From Phascolarctobacterium sp. (GTDB lineage Bacteria > Bacillota > Negativicutes > Acidaminococcales > Acidaminococcaceae), in the NCBI GenBank assembly GCA_030540395.1, contig JAUNWI010000001.1:168777-232776 (forward strand): a stretch of DNA of 64,000 nucleotides, read 5' to 3'. Shown one piece after another: positions 9,402 to 18,901 of the stretch (position 1 is its first letter; every line of letters begins with the position of its first letter). Under the pieces are notes generated by a model that searched no databases, was not told where the DNA came from, and saw only the letters and a list, made by a program, of their open reading frames with translations. A program made the position numbers and the translations under genes.

Positions 9402-12400
9402 TTAGTTATCGTAGTCATCCAGATTTGCGTCGGGATCTTCACGGATGGTCATGCCATCATCATAATTACCAATATCGGCAATAATATCATCGTTGGCATC
9501 ATTATCAGCATAGTCGTCATGCTCTACAACCTGACCTTCCTCATACTGATTTTCCATGTTGCCGGCTTCACGGATGTTTTCTTCATCCATTTCGCGGGTC
9601 GGGATATCATCATCCTCGTCATCCTGCAGAGAAATTTCTTCCTCGTCCTCGTTGAGCACCTTGATATCCAGGCCAATGGATTGTAGCTCCTTCACCAAAA
9701 CCTTGAAGGATTCGGGAATGCCCGGATCAGGAACGTTTTCGCCCTTTACAATGGCTTCATAGGTCTTTACACGACCAACCACGTCGTCGGACTTCACGGT
9801 CAGGATTTCCTGCAGAGTGTAAGCAGCGCCGTATGCTTCCAGCGCCCAAACTTCCATTTCACCAAATCTCTGGCCGCCGAATTGGGCTTTACCACCCAAG
9901 GGCTGTTGAGTAACCAAGGAGTACGGGCCGGTGCTGCGGGCATGGATCTTATCATCAACCAAATGGTGCAGCTTCAGGTAATAGGTCAAGCCAACGGTTA
10001 CCGGATTATCGAAGGGTTCACCGGTACGGCCATCATACAGAATGGTCTTAGCGGTCTTGTCAATGCCGGCCAGCTCCAGAGCGTCAGCAATATCCTGCTC
10101 ATGGGCACCGTCGAATACGGGCACAGAGATTTGGACAGCCTTAATGCTCTTGTCGCCAAATTTATCAATTTCTACGGTCTTAGGCATGCCGTATTTATCA
10201 ACGTCATAGCCATATTTAGTCAGGCGCTCTACCAAGCCCTCGGCATCATTTTCAATTTGCATGCCTAAAGCACGAGCAGCCCAGCCCAAATGGTTCTCCA
10301 GAACCTGACCGATGTTCATACGGGAAGGTACGCCCAAGGGGTTCAGCACGATGTGTACAGGTTCACCGCTGGGCAGGAAGGGCATATCCTCACGAGCCAT
10401 AATGCGGGAAACGACACCCTTGTTACCATGGCGGCCTGCCATCTTATCGCCCTCGGAAATCTTTCTCTTTTGGGCAATATGCACGCGAACCTGCTCGTTT
10501 ACTCCCGGAGGCAGGTCGTCGCCGTTTTCGCGGCTGAAGACCTTTACGCTGACAATCTTGCCTGCTTCACCATGGGGCACACGCAGGGAGCTGTCGCGTA
10601 CTTCGCGAGCCTTTTCACCAAAGATAGCACGCAGCAGGCGCTCTTCAGCGGTGAGCTCGGTTTCGCCCTTAGGAGTAACCTTGCCTACCAGAATATCGCC
10701 GGGGCGTACTTCCGCACCAATGCGGATGATGCCGCGCTCGTCCAAATCCTTCAGTGCTTCGTCGCCAACGTTGGGCAGCTCACGGGTAATTTCTTCCTTG
10801 CCCAGCTTGGTATCACGAGCATCGCAATCATATTCTTCAATATGGATGGAGGTAAAGATATCAGCCTTTACCAAATCCTCATTCAGCAAAACGGCGTCCT
10901 CGTAGTTATAGCCTTCCCAAGGCATGTAAGCTACGATAACGTTGTGGCCCAAGGCCAGCTCGCCATGGTCAGTTGCCGGACCATCAGCCAGAACCTGCTT
11001 AGCCTCTACATGGTCGCCCTTGAAGACGATGGGGCGTTGGTTTACGCAGGTGCCTTGGTTGGAGCGCTTGAATTTCAGCAGCGGATAAACGTCTACTTCA
11101 CCGTTTTCAGCACGCACGCGAATTTCGTTGCCCACAACGCGGATAACCTCGCCGGCACGCTTAGCCAATACGCAAACGCCGGAGTCAACGGCTACCTTGT
11201 ATTCCATACCGGTACCGATAATAGGCGCTTGGGTGCACAGCAAGGGCACTGCCTGACGCTGCATGTTGGCGCCCATCAGCGCACGGTTAGCGTCATCGTT
11301 TTCCAGGAAGGGAATCAGCGCAGTTGCAATGGATACTACCTGCTTCGGAGAAACGTCCATCAAATCGCAGCGTTCAGGAGCGATGGAAAGTACGTCGTCC
11401 TTGGCGCGGGCAGTAACACGCTCGCCCAGGAAATAGCCCTCGTCATCCAAGGGTTCGTTGGCCTGTGCAACAATATATTTATCTTCTTCATCGGCAGTCA
11501 TGTAGATTACTTCGTTGGTAACGCGTTTGTTTTCTTTATCAACTACGCGGTACGGAGTTTCCATGAAGCCGTATTTATTGATAACAGCAAAGGTGGACAA
11601 GGAGCCAATCAAGCCGATGTTCGGACCTTCAGGGGTCTCGATGGGGCACATACGGCCATAGTGGGAGTTGTGTACGTCGCGGACTTCGTAGCCGGCACGT
11701 TCACGGGACAAGCCGCCGGGGCCCAGGGCGGACAGACGGCGCTTGTGGGTCAGCTCTGCCAGGGGGTTGTTTTGGTCCATAAATTGGGACAGCTGGCTGC
11801 TGCCAAAGAATTCCTTAATAGCTGCCACAACAGGACGAATGTTAATCAAAGCTTGGGGAGTAATTACTTCAGTATCCTGAATGGACATACGCTCACGCAC
11901 TACGCGCTCCATACGAGCCAGACCAATGCGGAATTGGTTTTGCAGCAGCTCGCCTACGCAGCGTACACGACGATTGCCCAGATGGTCGATGTCGTCGCCG
12001 GAGCCATATCCATCCATCAGGTTCAGCAGGTAGTTGAAGGAAGCCAGCACGTCCTCAACGGTTACAGTGTGGGTCTTCTCATCAATACCGGTGGTGAAGA
12101 GCATCAGCATGGGCTCATCCTTGAACATAACCTTAATTTTACGCAGGCCCTGTTCAGCATAAACACCGCTAGCTTCAACCTTATCCAGGTTAGCAGTGGT
12201 CATCTTGGTGCCCTTTTCCAGGATGATTTCGCCGGTTTCTTCGTCAACCAGAGGCTCTGCCAGAACGGTGTTTTCCAAGCGTTGACGCCAGCCCAGCTTT
12301 TTATTTAATTTATAACGACCAACACTGGCCAGATCATAACGTTTATTATCAAAGAAGGTTGCTTCGATCAGGGAAACAGCATTCTCCAAAATGGTGGGCT

Positions 12401-13124
12401 CGCCGGGACGCAGCTTTTTATAAACCTCCAGCATAGCCTCATCCCTATTCTTGGTGGTATCCTTTTCCAGGGTAGCCATCAGATAGGGATGCTCGCCAAA
12501 GACGCTGATAATTTCCTCATTGGAGGACAGGCCCAAGGCGCGCAGCAGCACGGTGGCCGGCAGCTTGCGGGTGCGGTCCACACGAGCATAAATGCAATCG
12601 TTAATATCGGTTTCATATTCAATCCAAGCGCCGCGGTTAGGAATAACAGTAGTGCCATACAGCTTTTTACCGCTGGGATCAATATCTACACTATAATATA
12701 CGCCGGGAGAACGCACCAATTGGCTGACGATAACACGCTCAGCACCATTGATAACAAAGGTACCGGTTTCGGTCATCAGGGGGAAGTCGCCCATGAAAAC
12801 GGTTGATTCCTTGATTTCGCCAGTATCCTTGTATACCAAACGTACCTTGACGTTCATGGGAGCGGAATAGGATTCATCCCTTTCCTTGCACTCTTCCACA
12901 CCATACTTGGGCTCGCCCAGGCTGAAGTTTTCAAAATAAAGCTCCAAATTGCCGGAAAAGTCTTTAATCGGAGAAATGTCATGCAGAATGTCTACCAAGC
13001 CCTCGTCGAGGAACCATTCATAAGATTTTCTTTGAATGTCAATCAAATGAGGCATGGGCAGTATTTCTTTGATTCTGGCATAACTATACCGTGTTCTGTC
13101 ACCTACTTGAACCGGTTTAAACAT
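9402..13124 (-). CDS. rpoB: DNA-directed RNA polymerase subunit beta
   Basis: 1240 aa. The rifampicin region reads [20 protein letters not shown] and then [11 protein letters not shown], the drug-sensitive consensus, and the C-terminal catalytic and clamp regions are intact. From about residue 1158 there is an 80-residue tail extremely rich in Asp, Glu and Asn, longer than the short acidic end of typical Firmicutes beta. The start at 13124 (MFKPVQVG) follows GGGGTGAGGA; a longer frame to 13208 overlaps the leader terminator. rplJL is not upstream, the neighbour being a small gene and a Y-family polymerase. Confidence 0.98.
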   Translation of the reverse strand: MFKPVQVGDRTRYSYARIKEILPMPHLIDIQRKSYEWFLDEGLVDILHDISPIKDFSGNLELYFENFSLGEPKYGVEECKERDESYSAPMNVKVRLVYKDTGEIKESTVFMGDFPLMTETGTFVINGAERVIVSQLVRSPGVYYSVDIDPSGKKLYGTTVIPNRGAWIEYETDINDCIYARVDRTRKLPATVLLRALGLSSNEEIISVFGEHPYLMATLEKDTTKNRDEAMLEVYKKLRPGEPTILENAVSLIEATFFDNKRYDLASVGRYKLNKKLGWRQRLENTVLAEPLVDEETGEIILEKGTKMTTANLDKVEASGVYAEQGLRKIKVMFKDEPMLMLFTTGIDEKTHTVTVEDVLASFNYLLNLMDGYGSGDDIDHLGNRRVRCVGELLQNQFRIGLARMERVVRERMSIQDTEVITPQALINIRPVVAAIKEFFGSSQLSQFMDQNNPLAELTHKRRLSALGPGGLSRERAGYEVRDVHNSHYGRMCPIETPEGPNIGLIGSLSTFAVINKYGFMETPYRVVDKENKRVTNEVIYMTADEEDKYIVAQANEPLDDEGYFLGERVTARAKDDVLSIAPERCDLMDVSPKQVVSIATALIPFLENDDANRALMGANMQRQAVPLLCTQAPIIGTGMEYKVAVDSGVCVLAKRAGEVIRVVGNEIRVRAENGEVDVYPLLKFKRSNQGTCVNQRPIVFKGDHVEAKQVLADGPATDHGELALGHNVIVAYMPWEGYNYEDAVLLNEDLVKADIFTSIHIEEYDCDARDTKLGKEEITRELPNVGDEALKDLDERGIIRIGAEVRPGDILVGKVTPKGETELTAEERLLRAIFGEKAREVRDSSLRVPHGEAGKIVSVKVFSRENGDDLPPGVNEQVRVHIAQKRKISEGDKMAGRHGNKGVVSRIMAREDMPFLPSGEPVHIVLNPLGVPSRMNIGQVLENHLGWAARALGMQIENDAEGLVERLTKYGYDVDKYGMPKTVEIDKFGDKSIKAVQISVPVFDGAHEQDIADALELAGIDKTAKTILYDGRTGEPFDNPVTVGLTYYLKLHHLVDDKIHARSTGPYSLVTQQPLGGKAQFGGQRFGEMEVWALEAYGAAYTLQEILTVKSDDVVGRVKTYEAIVKGENVPDPGIPESFKVLVKELQSIGLDIKVLNEDEEEISLQDDEDDDIPTREMDEENIREAGNMENQYEEGQVVEHDDYADNDANDDIIADIGNYDDGMTIREDPDANLDDYDN

Positions 13125-13192
13125 GTAATTCCTCACCCCTTCGTTAATTCTTGAACACACTAAAGCTAGCACATCCATACGTGACAAAAAAA

Positions 13193-13219
13193 ACAAGGTT
13201 CTTACCACAAGGACCTTGT
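13193..13219 (-). terminator. Leader terminator/attenuator upstream of rpoB
   Basis: On the minus strand ACAAGGTCCTT-gtggt-AAGAACCTTGT is followed by TTTTTTT, about 70 bp before the rpoB ATG and downstream of the -10 at 13251-13256. It may attenuate rpoBC transcription, or end read-through from upstream. Confidence 0.75.
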
Positions 13220-13250
13220 CTGTTGTCTGCGATGATGTGCTTCATCCTTC

Positions 13251-13256
13251 ATTATA
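13251..13256 (-). promoter_or_regulatory. Probable -10 for rpoBC
   Basis: Perfect minus-strand TATAAT; no good -35 at 16-18 bp, though a TTGAAC lies closer in. The remaining stretch 13257-13375 holds AT-rich sequence with no gene. Confidence 0.4.
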
Positions 13257-13375
13257 AGCAAGATACGCCGTTCAACCACTGACCCGGCAATATTTGTTGT
13301 CAATTACACCTGCAATTTTTAATAATGATGTAGTATGTTATGTTATCACATTACAGGCGTTGTGTCAAGCAAAAA

Positions 13376-13582
13376 CTACAAATTATTTTCCTGGCTCTGC
13401 GCAGCTCCGTCCACGCTGCTGCGCACCTCCTCCAGCATTTCCTCGTAGCCCCGCAAGGCCCGAAACGCAGCAAACTGCTTGGCCCGTTTGCTGGTCAGGC
13501 AAACGGGCTCCGCCTCACCCGCCCACTGGGGCTCCAGTGGGCGCCGGCCGCCCTTGCGATAGCATTTACGCTCCTCCGTCAT
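13376..13582 (-). CDS. Small basic protein of unknown function next to the Y-family polymerase
   Basis: 68 aa, ATG at 13582 with GGGAGG 8 nt upstream. It is charged and helical in its second half (SKRAKQFAAFRALRGYEEML), with no membrane segment. It follows the polymerase gene by 66 bp on the same strand with no terminator between. Small partners next to Y-family polymerases are common in Firmicutes (YolD-like), but I see no family signature here. Support is the ribosome site and context only. Confidence 0.55.
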   Translation of the reverse strand: MTEERKCYRKGGRRPLEPQWAGEAEPVCLTSKRAKQFAAFRALRGYEEMLEEVRSSVDGAAQSQENNL

Positions 13583-13648
13583 GGTGCTCGCCTCCCTTGA
13601 CCTAAGTAATTACTAATGCAGCAAAGCTTTCTCCGCCAATGCGCGCTG

Positions 13649-14932
13649 CTAGCAGCCACTGTTGTGCCCGCCAATCAGCTTGTTGCGCAGCTTGCCCGTG
13701 GCCTTTTGGTAGTAGCTGATGCCACGCAAAATCGCGTTTTTGCCATATTTCCCCTTTACGTCCAGCAAGGCCTGCTGAATATCCCGGTCCCGCAGCTCGT
13801 CCACAGCATAGGCCGAAAAGAGCTTTTGCTCCACCCGCCCCAGCCAGATCAAATCGTTGGCACTGACGCAAATTTGGCGGATGGGCGCATCCGCCGCAGT
13901 AGTCCGCCAAAACAGCTCCCGAAACAGCTGCCCCAGCACCTCAAAGGAATCTGTGGCCTGGGGCAGACGTTGGGAGCCCCCTGTGGGCGGCAAGCAATCC
14001 TTGCTATAGCGAATACTAAGGCTAAAGGAATTGCACAGCATTTGGGTTTCCACCAGCTTCAGGCACAAAAATTCCACCATTTCCAGCATAACAACCAAGG
14101 CATCCGCCGCAGCGTAATCCTCAAAAAGAATTTGGCTGTTGGCAATGCTGTGGCTTTTGGGCTGATAATGGCGTAGCTCCGCCAGCGTGCAGCTCTCCCG
14201 TCCCCAAGCATGGTCGATTAAATATTCCGCATTAATGCCAAACTCCCTGTACAGCCTTTGGGGCTCACAGTGGGCCACACCGTATAAATCGTAAATCCCC
14301 TTGCGAGCTAGCCGCTGCGCCGTGCCCCGGCCAATATTCCAAAAATCGGTCAAGGGACGGTGATGCCACATTTTTTCCTTAAATAAAGCCTCATCCAGAA
14401 AGGCCATATTATCCGGCTGGTGCTTGGCCAAAATATCCAGAGCCACCTTGGCCAAAAACATATTACTGCCAATCCCCGCCGTGGCACAAATGCCAAACTT
14501 TTCCAAAATGCGCTGCACTAAAAGCTGCACCAAGGACTTGGGCGTCATTTTGTACAACAAAAGATAGGGCGACAAATAGATAAAGCACTCATCAATAGAA
14601 TAAACATGAATATCCTGAGAGCTGAGATATTCCAAATAGCTGTTATAAATTCCCGCCGAATAATCCATGTACAGCTTCATGCGTGGCACAGCAGTAATGT
14701 AGCTAATATGGGAGGGAATCTCAAAAATGCGACAGCGGTTGCGCACGCCCAGCGCCTTCAGGGCTGGCGACACAGCTAAACAAATGGCGCCCCGGCCCCG
14801 TGCCGGGTCCGCCACCACCAAATTGGCCTTGAAGGGGTCCAGCCCCCGCTCCACACATTCCACCGAAGCATAAAAGCTTTTCAAATCAATGCAGGCATAC
14901 ATTCTCTCCTGCGGTCCAATCAGCGTGTTCAT
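13649..14932 (-). CDS. Y-family DNA polymerase (UmuC/DinB-like)
   Basis: Translesion polymerase of 427 aa. The first catalytic Asp16 is in ACIDLKSFYASVE, and the active-site pair Asp114-Glu115 is in YSIDECF. The palm/fingers, a helix-hairpin-helix thumb region (near residues 175-210) and a little-finger domain follow. The length fits UmuC/UvrX-type enzymes rather than short DinB. The start at 14932 (MNTLIGPQER) has GGTGG upstream; a second ATG ten codons later is possible. A good promoter TTGAAA-N17-TAGAAT lies upstream. I see no clear Firmicutes LexA box (CGAACN4GTTCG). Confidence 0.9.
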   Translation of the reverse strand: MNTLIGPQERMYACIDLKSFYASVECVERGLDPFKANLVVADPARGRGAICLAVSPALKALGVRNRCRIFEIPSHISYITAVPRMKLYMDYSAGIYNSYLEYLSSQDIHVYSIDECFIYLSPYLLLYKMTPKSLVQLLVQRILEKFGICATAGIGSNMFLAKVALDILAKHQPDNMAFLDEALFKEKMWHHRPLTDFWNIGRGTAQRLARKGIYDLYGVAHCEPQRLYREFGINAEYLIDHAWGRESCTLAELRHYQPKSHSIANSQILFEDYAAADALVVMLEMVEFLCLKLVETQMLCNSFSLSIRYSKDCLPPTGGSQRLPQATDSFEVLGQLFRELFWRTTAADAPIRQICVSANDLIWLGRVEQKLFSAYAVDELRDRDIQQALLDVKGKYGKNAILRGISYYQKATGKLRNKLIGGHNSGC

Positions 14933-14974
14933 TAGTACCACCACCCGTAGCAAAAAGAAAACTTTACTACGCTT

Positions 14975-15003
14975 ATTCTAGCACTTTCTGAACACAATTT
15001 CAA
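14975..15003 (-). promoter_or_regulatory. Promoter of the Y-family polymerase gene
   Basis: -35 TTGAAA (14998-15003), 17-bp spacer, -10 TAGAAT (14975-14980). Confidence 0.6.
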
Positions 15004-15018
15004 TATAAATATCTAATT

Positions 15019-15918
15019 TTACTTTCTGTTCGTTTTTGTATCAATAAAGCGCAAAAACTCCTGCACATAGGTGGGCAAAAGATAATCCTTGCGATAGATA
15101 ATGTACATATTACGGGCAGCTAAGTATTCCGGTAGCTCAAAGGCCAAAATGCGCTTTTCTAAGAGGAAATTTTGGGCTGCTCTTTCCGAAATCAGCGATA
15201 CTCCAAGGCCCCCGGCCACCAAATTCTTGATGGCCTCCTGGTCGTTAACCCGAGCCACCACATGCAGCTTTTCCTCCTGCAGTCCGGAGCTGGCCAAAAA
15301 CTGCTCTGCCAGCTTTTCGCTGCCACTGCCCTTTTCCCGCAAAATCAAGGGCTCCTTGAGCAGCTCCATCACCGCGGCCCCGCCCTCGGCCTGCAAGGCC
15401 AAAAAATGCTCGTTAACAGGGGTAATCAGCACCAGCCTGTCCTGACAAAAGGGCTGGCAGATTATTTCCTCATCCTGGCATGCCATGCCGATAAAGCCAA
15501 GATTAAAAAGTCCATCCTTAAGACCATCGATAATCCCCTGACTATCGCTTTGGTTCATGACAAAATAAATATCCTCATGCTCCCTGCCAAACTCCGGCAG
15601 CAGCTGGGGCAAAATGTAGGCCGAAGGAATGGTGGAGGCACCCAAATGAATAATGCGCTTGCTCTCCACGGAGCACGCCTCCAGCATCCGCTGCTTCAGC
15701 TCCAAAATATTCATGGCATAGCCGTACAGCTCCCGCCCCTTAGGCGTGATGGTGATGCTTTTCGTGGTGCGCAAAATGAGCTTGGTGTGCAGCTCCTCCT
15801 CCAGCTGATAAATATGGGTGCTAATTGTCGGCTGGGAAAGATAAAGCTGTGCCGCTGCCTTCGTAAAGCTCTGCTGCTGCACCACGGTGACAAAGCTCTG
15901 CAGCTGCTTAAACTCCAT
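15019..15918 (-). CDS. LysR-family transcriptional regulator
   Basis: 299 aa. The winged HTH at the N-terminus (MEFKQLQSFVTVVQQQSFTK... with AAAQLYLSQPTIS as recognition region) is followed by a type 2 periplasmic-binding-like effector domain. The start at 15918 has a strong GGAGGAGGTG site; the frame is open further upstream but that part is the reverse reading of the neighbour. It overlaps the end of the cysteine desulfurase-like gene by 11 bp, so the two are coupled. Position in a selenium gene cluster suggests it senses sulfur/selenium status (inference); CysB/CysL-like regulators are the nearest analogy. Confidence 0.92.
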   Translation of the reverse strand: MEFKQLQSFVTVVQQQSFTKAAAQLYLSQPTISTHIYQLEEELHTKLILRTTKSITITPKGRELYGYAMNILELKQRMLEACSVESKRIIHLGASTIPSAYILPQLLPEFGREHEDIYFVMNQSDSQGIIDGLKDGLFNLGFIGMACQDEEIICQPFCQDRLVLITPVNEHFLALQAEGGAAVMELLKEPLILREKGSGSEKLAEQFLASSGLQEEKLHVVARVNDQEAIKNLVAGGLGVSLISERAAQNFLLEKRILAFELPEYLAARNMYIIYRKDYLLPTYVQEFLRFIDTKTNRK

Positions 15919-17101
15919 GGCGCAGCACCTCCTCCAGAGCGGCGAGAGCGGTAGCGATATCCGCCGCGCTATTGTGCCAGCCCATGGAAAAGCGCAGCGT
16001 ACCCGTAGAGTACGTGCCCAAGGTCTTGTGGGCGTTGGGCGCGCAGTGCAGGCCCACACGCGTAGCAATGCCGTATTCTGCGGCCAGCTTATGAGCCACC
16101 ATGGCGATATCCAGCGTGGTGTCCGCAATGGACACCACGCTGGTGCGTTGCTTTACGTCCTTGCGCCCCACGATGCGCAAAAATCCCTGCTGCTCGAGGG
16201 CTAGCAGCCCCGCCAAAAGCTGCTCCGTCAGCGCAAGCTCATGATTACGAATATTATCAAGCCCCCGCTCATGTAGCCAGCGCACGCCTGCGGCTAGGCC
16301 CATAATCCCCGGCAGATTCAGCGTCCCGGCCTCAAATTTATCCGGCATAAAGGTGGGGGTGCGTTCCGTGTGGCTCAAGCTGCCGGTGCCGCCCACGATA
16401 AGAGGGAGCACCTGCTCCACCATGTGCTCCCGCAGGATAAAGCCACCCATGCCCTGGGGGCCCAGGAGCCCCTTGTGCCCCGTGAAGGCCAGCGCATCGA
16501 TGCCCAAAGACTGCATATGGATGGGAAATAAGCCCGCACTTTGGGCACTATCTACAATTAATAGCAAGTTATGCTCCTTGCAAAAAGCACCAACCTCGGT
16601 CAAGGGCAGCAGGGTGCCGCACACATTGCTGGCGTGGGTCATCACGATGGCCTTAGTATTAGGGCGCACCAGCTTGGGCAAATACTCCAGCTCTAAATTG
16701 CCCTCCCTGTCGCAGGGCACGCGACTAAAGGTAATGGTATCCGAAGGCTGCTCGTCAGCTGCCAGCTCATGACCTAAAAGCTGCAGGGGGCGCATCACAG
16801 CATTGTGCTCCATGGCCGACACCAGCACATGATCGCCGGGTTGCAAAAGTCCCCGCAGCAGCACATTTAAAGCTTCCGTAATATTTTTCGTAAAGACCAC
16901 ATTTTTAGGGTCCTCGCCACCAAAAAAATTGCACAGCAGCTGGCGGGCCGCAAACACTGCCTCCTCCGCCGCGTAGGCACTAGCATAGCCACCGCGCCCA
17001 ATATTACTCCCCATTCCCATCATATAATGGTACACAGCATCGCTCACTTCCCGGGGCTTGGGAAAGGACGTGCTGGCGTTATCAAGATAAATCTGCTGCA
17101 T
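15908..17101 (-). CDS. Cysteine desulfurase-like PLP enzyme (possible selenium supply)
   Basis: 397 aa class V aminotransferase fold. It carries His99 (MEHNA), Asp184 (VDSAQS), the PLP Lys210 in FTGHKG, and a candidate catalytic Cys353 in LHCAPNAHKT. The pattern matches the cysteine desulfurase family often adjacent to selD/yedF (TIGR01977-like) rather than housekeeping IscS or SufS. It probably delivers persulfide or selenide. The start at 17101 follows GGAGG by 7 nt. It is divergent from yedE, with promoter TTGGAA-N17-TACAAT, and co-transcribed with the LysR gene. Confidence 0.88.
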   Translation of the reverse strand: MQQIYLDNASTSFPKPREVSDAVYHYMMGMGSNIGRGGYASAYAAEEAVFAARQLLCNFFGGEDPKNVVFTKNITEALNVLLRGLLQPGDHVLVSAMEHNAVMRPLQLLGHELAADEQPSDTITFSRVPCDREGNLELEYLPKLVRPNTKAIVMTHASNVCGTLLPLTEVGAFCKEHNLLLIVDSAQSAGLFPIHMQSLGIDALAFTGHKGLLGPQGMGGFILREHMVEQVLPLIVGGTGSLSHTERTPTFMPDKFEAGTLNLPGIMGLAAGVRWLHERGLDNIRNHELALTEQLLAGLLALEQQGFLRIVGRKDVKQRTSVVSIADTTLDIAMVAHKLAAEYGIATRVGLHCAPNAHKTLGTYSTGTLRFSMGWHNSAADIATALAALEEVLRHGV

Positions 17102-17144
17102 AAGCATACCTCCAACCGTGCTTGCGTTTTCTGTTCCTGACATC

Positions 17145-17173
17145 ATTGTAGCACAATTTATTATAAATTCCAA
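17145..17173 (-). promoter_or_regulatory. Promoter of the cysteine desulfurase-lysR operon
   Basis: -35 TTGGAA (17168-17173), 17-bp spacer, -10 TACAAT (17145-17150). It lies back to back with the yedE promoter in a 165-bp intergenic region, a natural place for the LysR regulator to bind. Confidence 0.7.
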
Positions 17174-17203
17174 TCAATCCATCTGCTTTATCTATAAATG
17201 GTA

Positions 17204-17233
17204 TTGGAGTGCGCCGCATGCCTATGCTATACT
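17204..17233 (+). promoter_or_regulatory. Promoter of the yedE-yedF-selD operon
   Basis: -35 TTGGAG (17204-17209), 18-bp spacer, -10 TATACT (17228-17233), 34 bp before the start codon. Confidence 0.6.
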
Positions 17234-17266
17234 TGTGCTGTAATATATTATAGAAGGAAAGGTGCT

Positions 17267-18343
17267 ATGATGAAAAACGAACGCACAACAATTATCACTG
17301 CCGGCGTGGTAGTAGGCCTCATCGCCTCCCTGCTTGTATATTTTGGCAATCCTGCCAACATGGGCTACTGCATTGCCTGCTTTTTGCGGGACACTGCTGG
17401 CGGCTTAGGCCTGCACAGCGCCAAGGCCGTGCAGTATATCCGCCCGGAAATTATTGGTCTGGTTATCGGCGCCTGCGGCGCCGCCTTCGCCCATGGCGAA
17501 TTCTCCCCCAAGGGTGGCAGCTCGCCCCTGACTCGCTTCACCCTGGGCTTTTTCGCCATGATCGGCTGCCTGATGTTTTTGGGCTGCCCCTTTAGAATGC
17601 TGCTGCGCCTGGCCGGCGGCGATTTAAACGCCTTGGCTGGTCTCGCAGGCTTCGCTGGTGGCATTTACGCCGGCATCTATTTTCTCAACCGCGGCTACAC
17701 TCTAAAGCGCACTTATAAAATGACTCCAGCCGAGGGCGGCATTCTCCCCGCCATAGCTGTGGCACTTTTGGTGCTGCTGGTAGCAGCCCCCGCCTTCATT
17801 CACTTTACCAAGGCAGGTGGCGGTCCCGGCGCCAAGCATGCGGCTCTCTTCGTGAGCCTGGCTGCAGGCCTAGCGGTAGGTGCGCTGGCCCAGCGCACCC
17901 GCTTTTGCATGATCGCCGGCATTCGCGATTTTATTTTGTTTCGTGAAACAAAAATGCTGTGGGGCTTTGTGGCTCTCACCGTGGCCGCCCTGCTCTGCAA
18001 TTTGACCCTGACCGCTGTAACCAGCGGCAGCTTCTTCAAATTGGGCTTCGCCGGCCAGCCCATCGCCCACACTGACGGGCTTTGGAACGCTTTAGGCCTG
18101 TTCCTCGCAGGCTTCGCCTGCGTGCTTTTGGGCGGTTGCCCCATGCGCCAGCTGATTTTAGCTGGCGAGGGCAACTCTGACAGCGCCATCGCCATCCTGG
18201 GCCTCGTTGCCGGCGCTGCCTTTGCTCACAACTTTGGTTTGGCCTCCAGCGGTGCCGGACCCACTGCCAACGGCCAAATCGCCGTTATTATTGGCATCGC
18301 CGTGGTTACACTTATTGCTTATCTGAATACCTACAAAAAATAA
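17267..18343 (+). CDS. yedE: YedE-family selenium/sulfur transport membrane protein
   Basis: 358 aa, about ten membrane segments, duplicated YeeE/YedE fold. Conserved cysteines lie in GYCIACFLRD, FLGCPFRMLLR, RTRFCMIAGIRD and LGGCPMRQLILAGEG, the signature of YedE proteins linked to selenium metabolism. It is thought to import selenium or sulfur species. The start at 17267 follows AAGGA by 8 nt; an ATG one codon later is equally possible. It is first gene of a plus-strand set with yedF, a DUF3343 gene and selD. Confidence 0.92.
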   Translation: MMKNERTTIITAGVVVGLIASLLVYFGNPANMGYCIACFLRDTAGGLGLHSAKAVQYIRPEIIGLVIGACGAAFAHGEFSPKGGSSPLTRFTLGFFAMIGCLMFLGCPFRMLLRLAGGDLNALAGLAGFAGGIYAGIYFLNRGYTLKRTYKMTPAEGGILPAIAVALLVLLVAAPAFIHFTKAGGGPGAKHAALFVSLAAGLAVGALAQRTRFCMIAGIRDFILFRETKMLWGFVALTVAALLCNLTLTAVTSGSFFKLGFAGQPIAHTDGLWNALGLFLAGFACVLLGGCPMRQLILAGEGNSDSAIAILGLVAGAAFAHNFGLASSGAGPTANGQIAVIIGIAVVTLIAYLNTYKK

Positions 18344-18358
18344 AGGAGGCTTACCCCT

Positions 18359-18565
18359 ATGCAAATCATCGATGCCCGTGGTCTTTCCTGCCCCGAGCCC
18401 GTCATTTTAACCCGCCAGGCCATGGCCAGTGGCGCAGCCAGCTATCAGGTTATTGTGGACAATAACACCTCTAAAGAAAATGTTACTCGCTATGCCCATC
18501 ACCAGGGCTATGAGGTTACCATCAGCGAGCAGGACGAGGAATACACCCTGCTGATCAGCAAATGA
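18359..18565 (+). CDS. yedF: YedF, TusA-like selenium/sulfur carrier
   Basis: 68 aa SirA/TusA fold with the persulfide-accepting Cys11 in the LSCPEP motif. The length is that of the TusA domain alone; the larger YedF proteins also carry a C-terminal DsrE-like domain, here absent. A strong AAAGGAGG ribosome site lies 15 bp after yedE. Its stop codon overlaps the next start (ATGA). Confidence 0.92.
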   Translation: MQIIDARGLSCPEPVILTRQAMASGAASYQVIVDNNTSKENVTRYAHHQGYEVTISEQDEEYTLLISK

Positions 18566-18813
18566 AGCAGTACATTGCCACCTTTTTCTCCCACTTTGGT
18601 GCCATCCGTTTTCAAAGGCTGTGCACCCAATTAGGCTGGCCAGCCCAGCTGGCCCCCGTGCCCCGCTCCCTAAGCAGCAGCTGTGGCACCTGCGTGCTGT
18701 TTCAAACAGCAGAGCTAGCTAAGAATGACTTAGGCCAGCTCATTACACCGGAGCTGGAGCAGCTGGTGCTGGACGACAATGGCTACAGCTTCCTTTACAC
18801 TGCGGAAGAATAA
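18562..18813 (+). CDS. DUF3343 putative Se/S carrier
   Basis: 83 aa with a Cys pair motif SSSCGTCV near residues 39-45, characteristic of DUF3343 proteins found beside yedF/selD and suggested to bind or pass selenium or sulfur. It starts inside the yedF stop codon, so it is translationally coupled. With yedF split from its second domain, the pair may work together as a relay. After it, 88 bp holds an inverted repeat (TTGCTAGC...GCTAGCAG) before selD. Confidence 0.85.
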   Translation: MKQYIATFFSHFGAIRFQRLCTQLGWPAQLAPVPRSLSSSCGTCVLFQTAELAKNDLGQLITPELEQLVLDDNGYSFLYTAEE

Positions 18814-18901
18814 GCCCTGCCACAAAGCTTAGCTAAGCAAAAAGAGCTTGCTAGCAAACAGCTAGCAGCCGCATTTACCCACAATAATTGAGGATACTTT
18901 T

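Noticed and set aside
14932..15003. LexA/SOS box before the Y-family polymerase
   Set aside because: No CGAACN4GTTCG-type palindrome; only a single GAACA half-site is visible.
15919..16128. N-terminal extension of the LysR frame
   Set aside because: The extra 70 codons are the reverse-frame reading of the cysteine desulfurase-like gene. The start at 15918 has a strong ribosome site and begins exactly at the conserved HTH.
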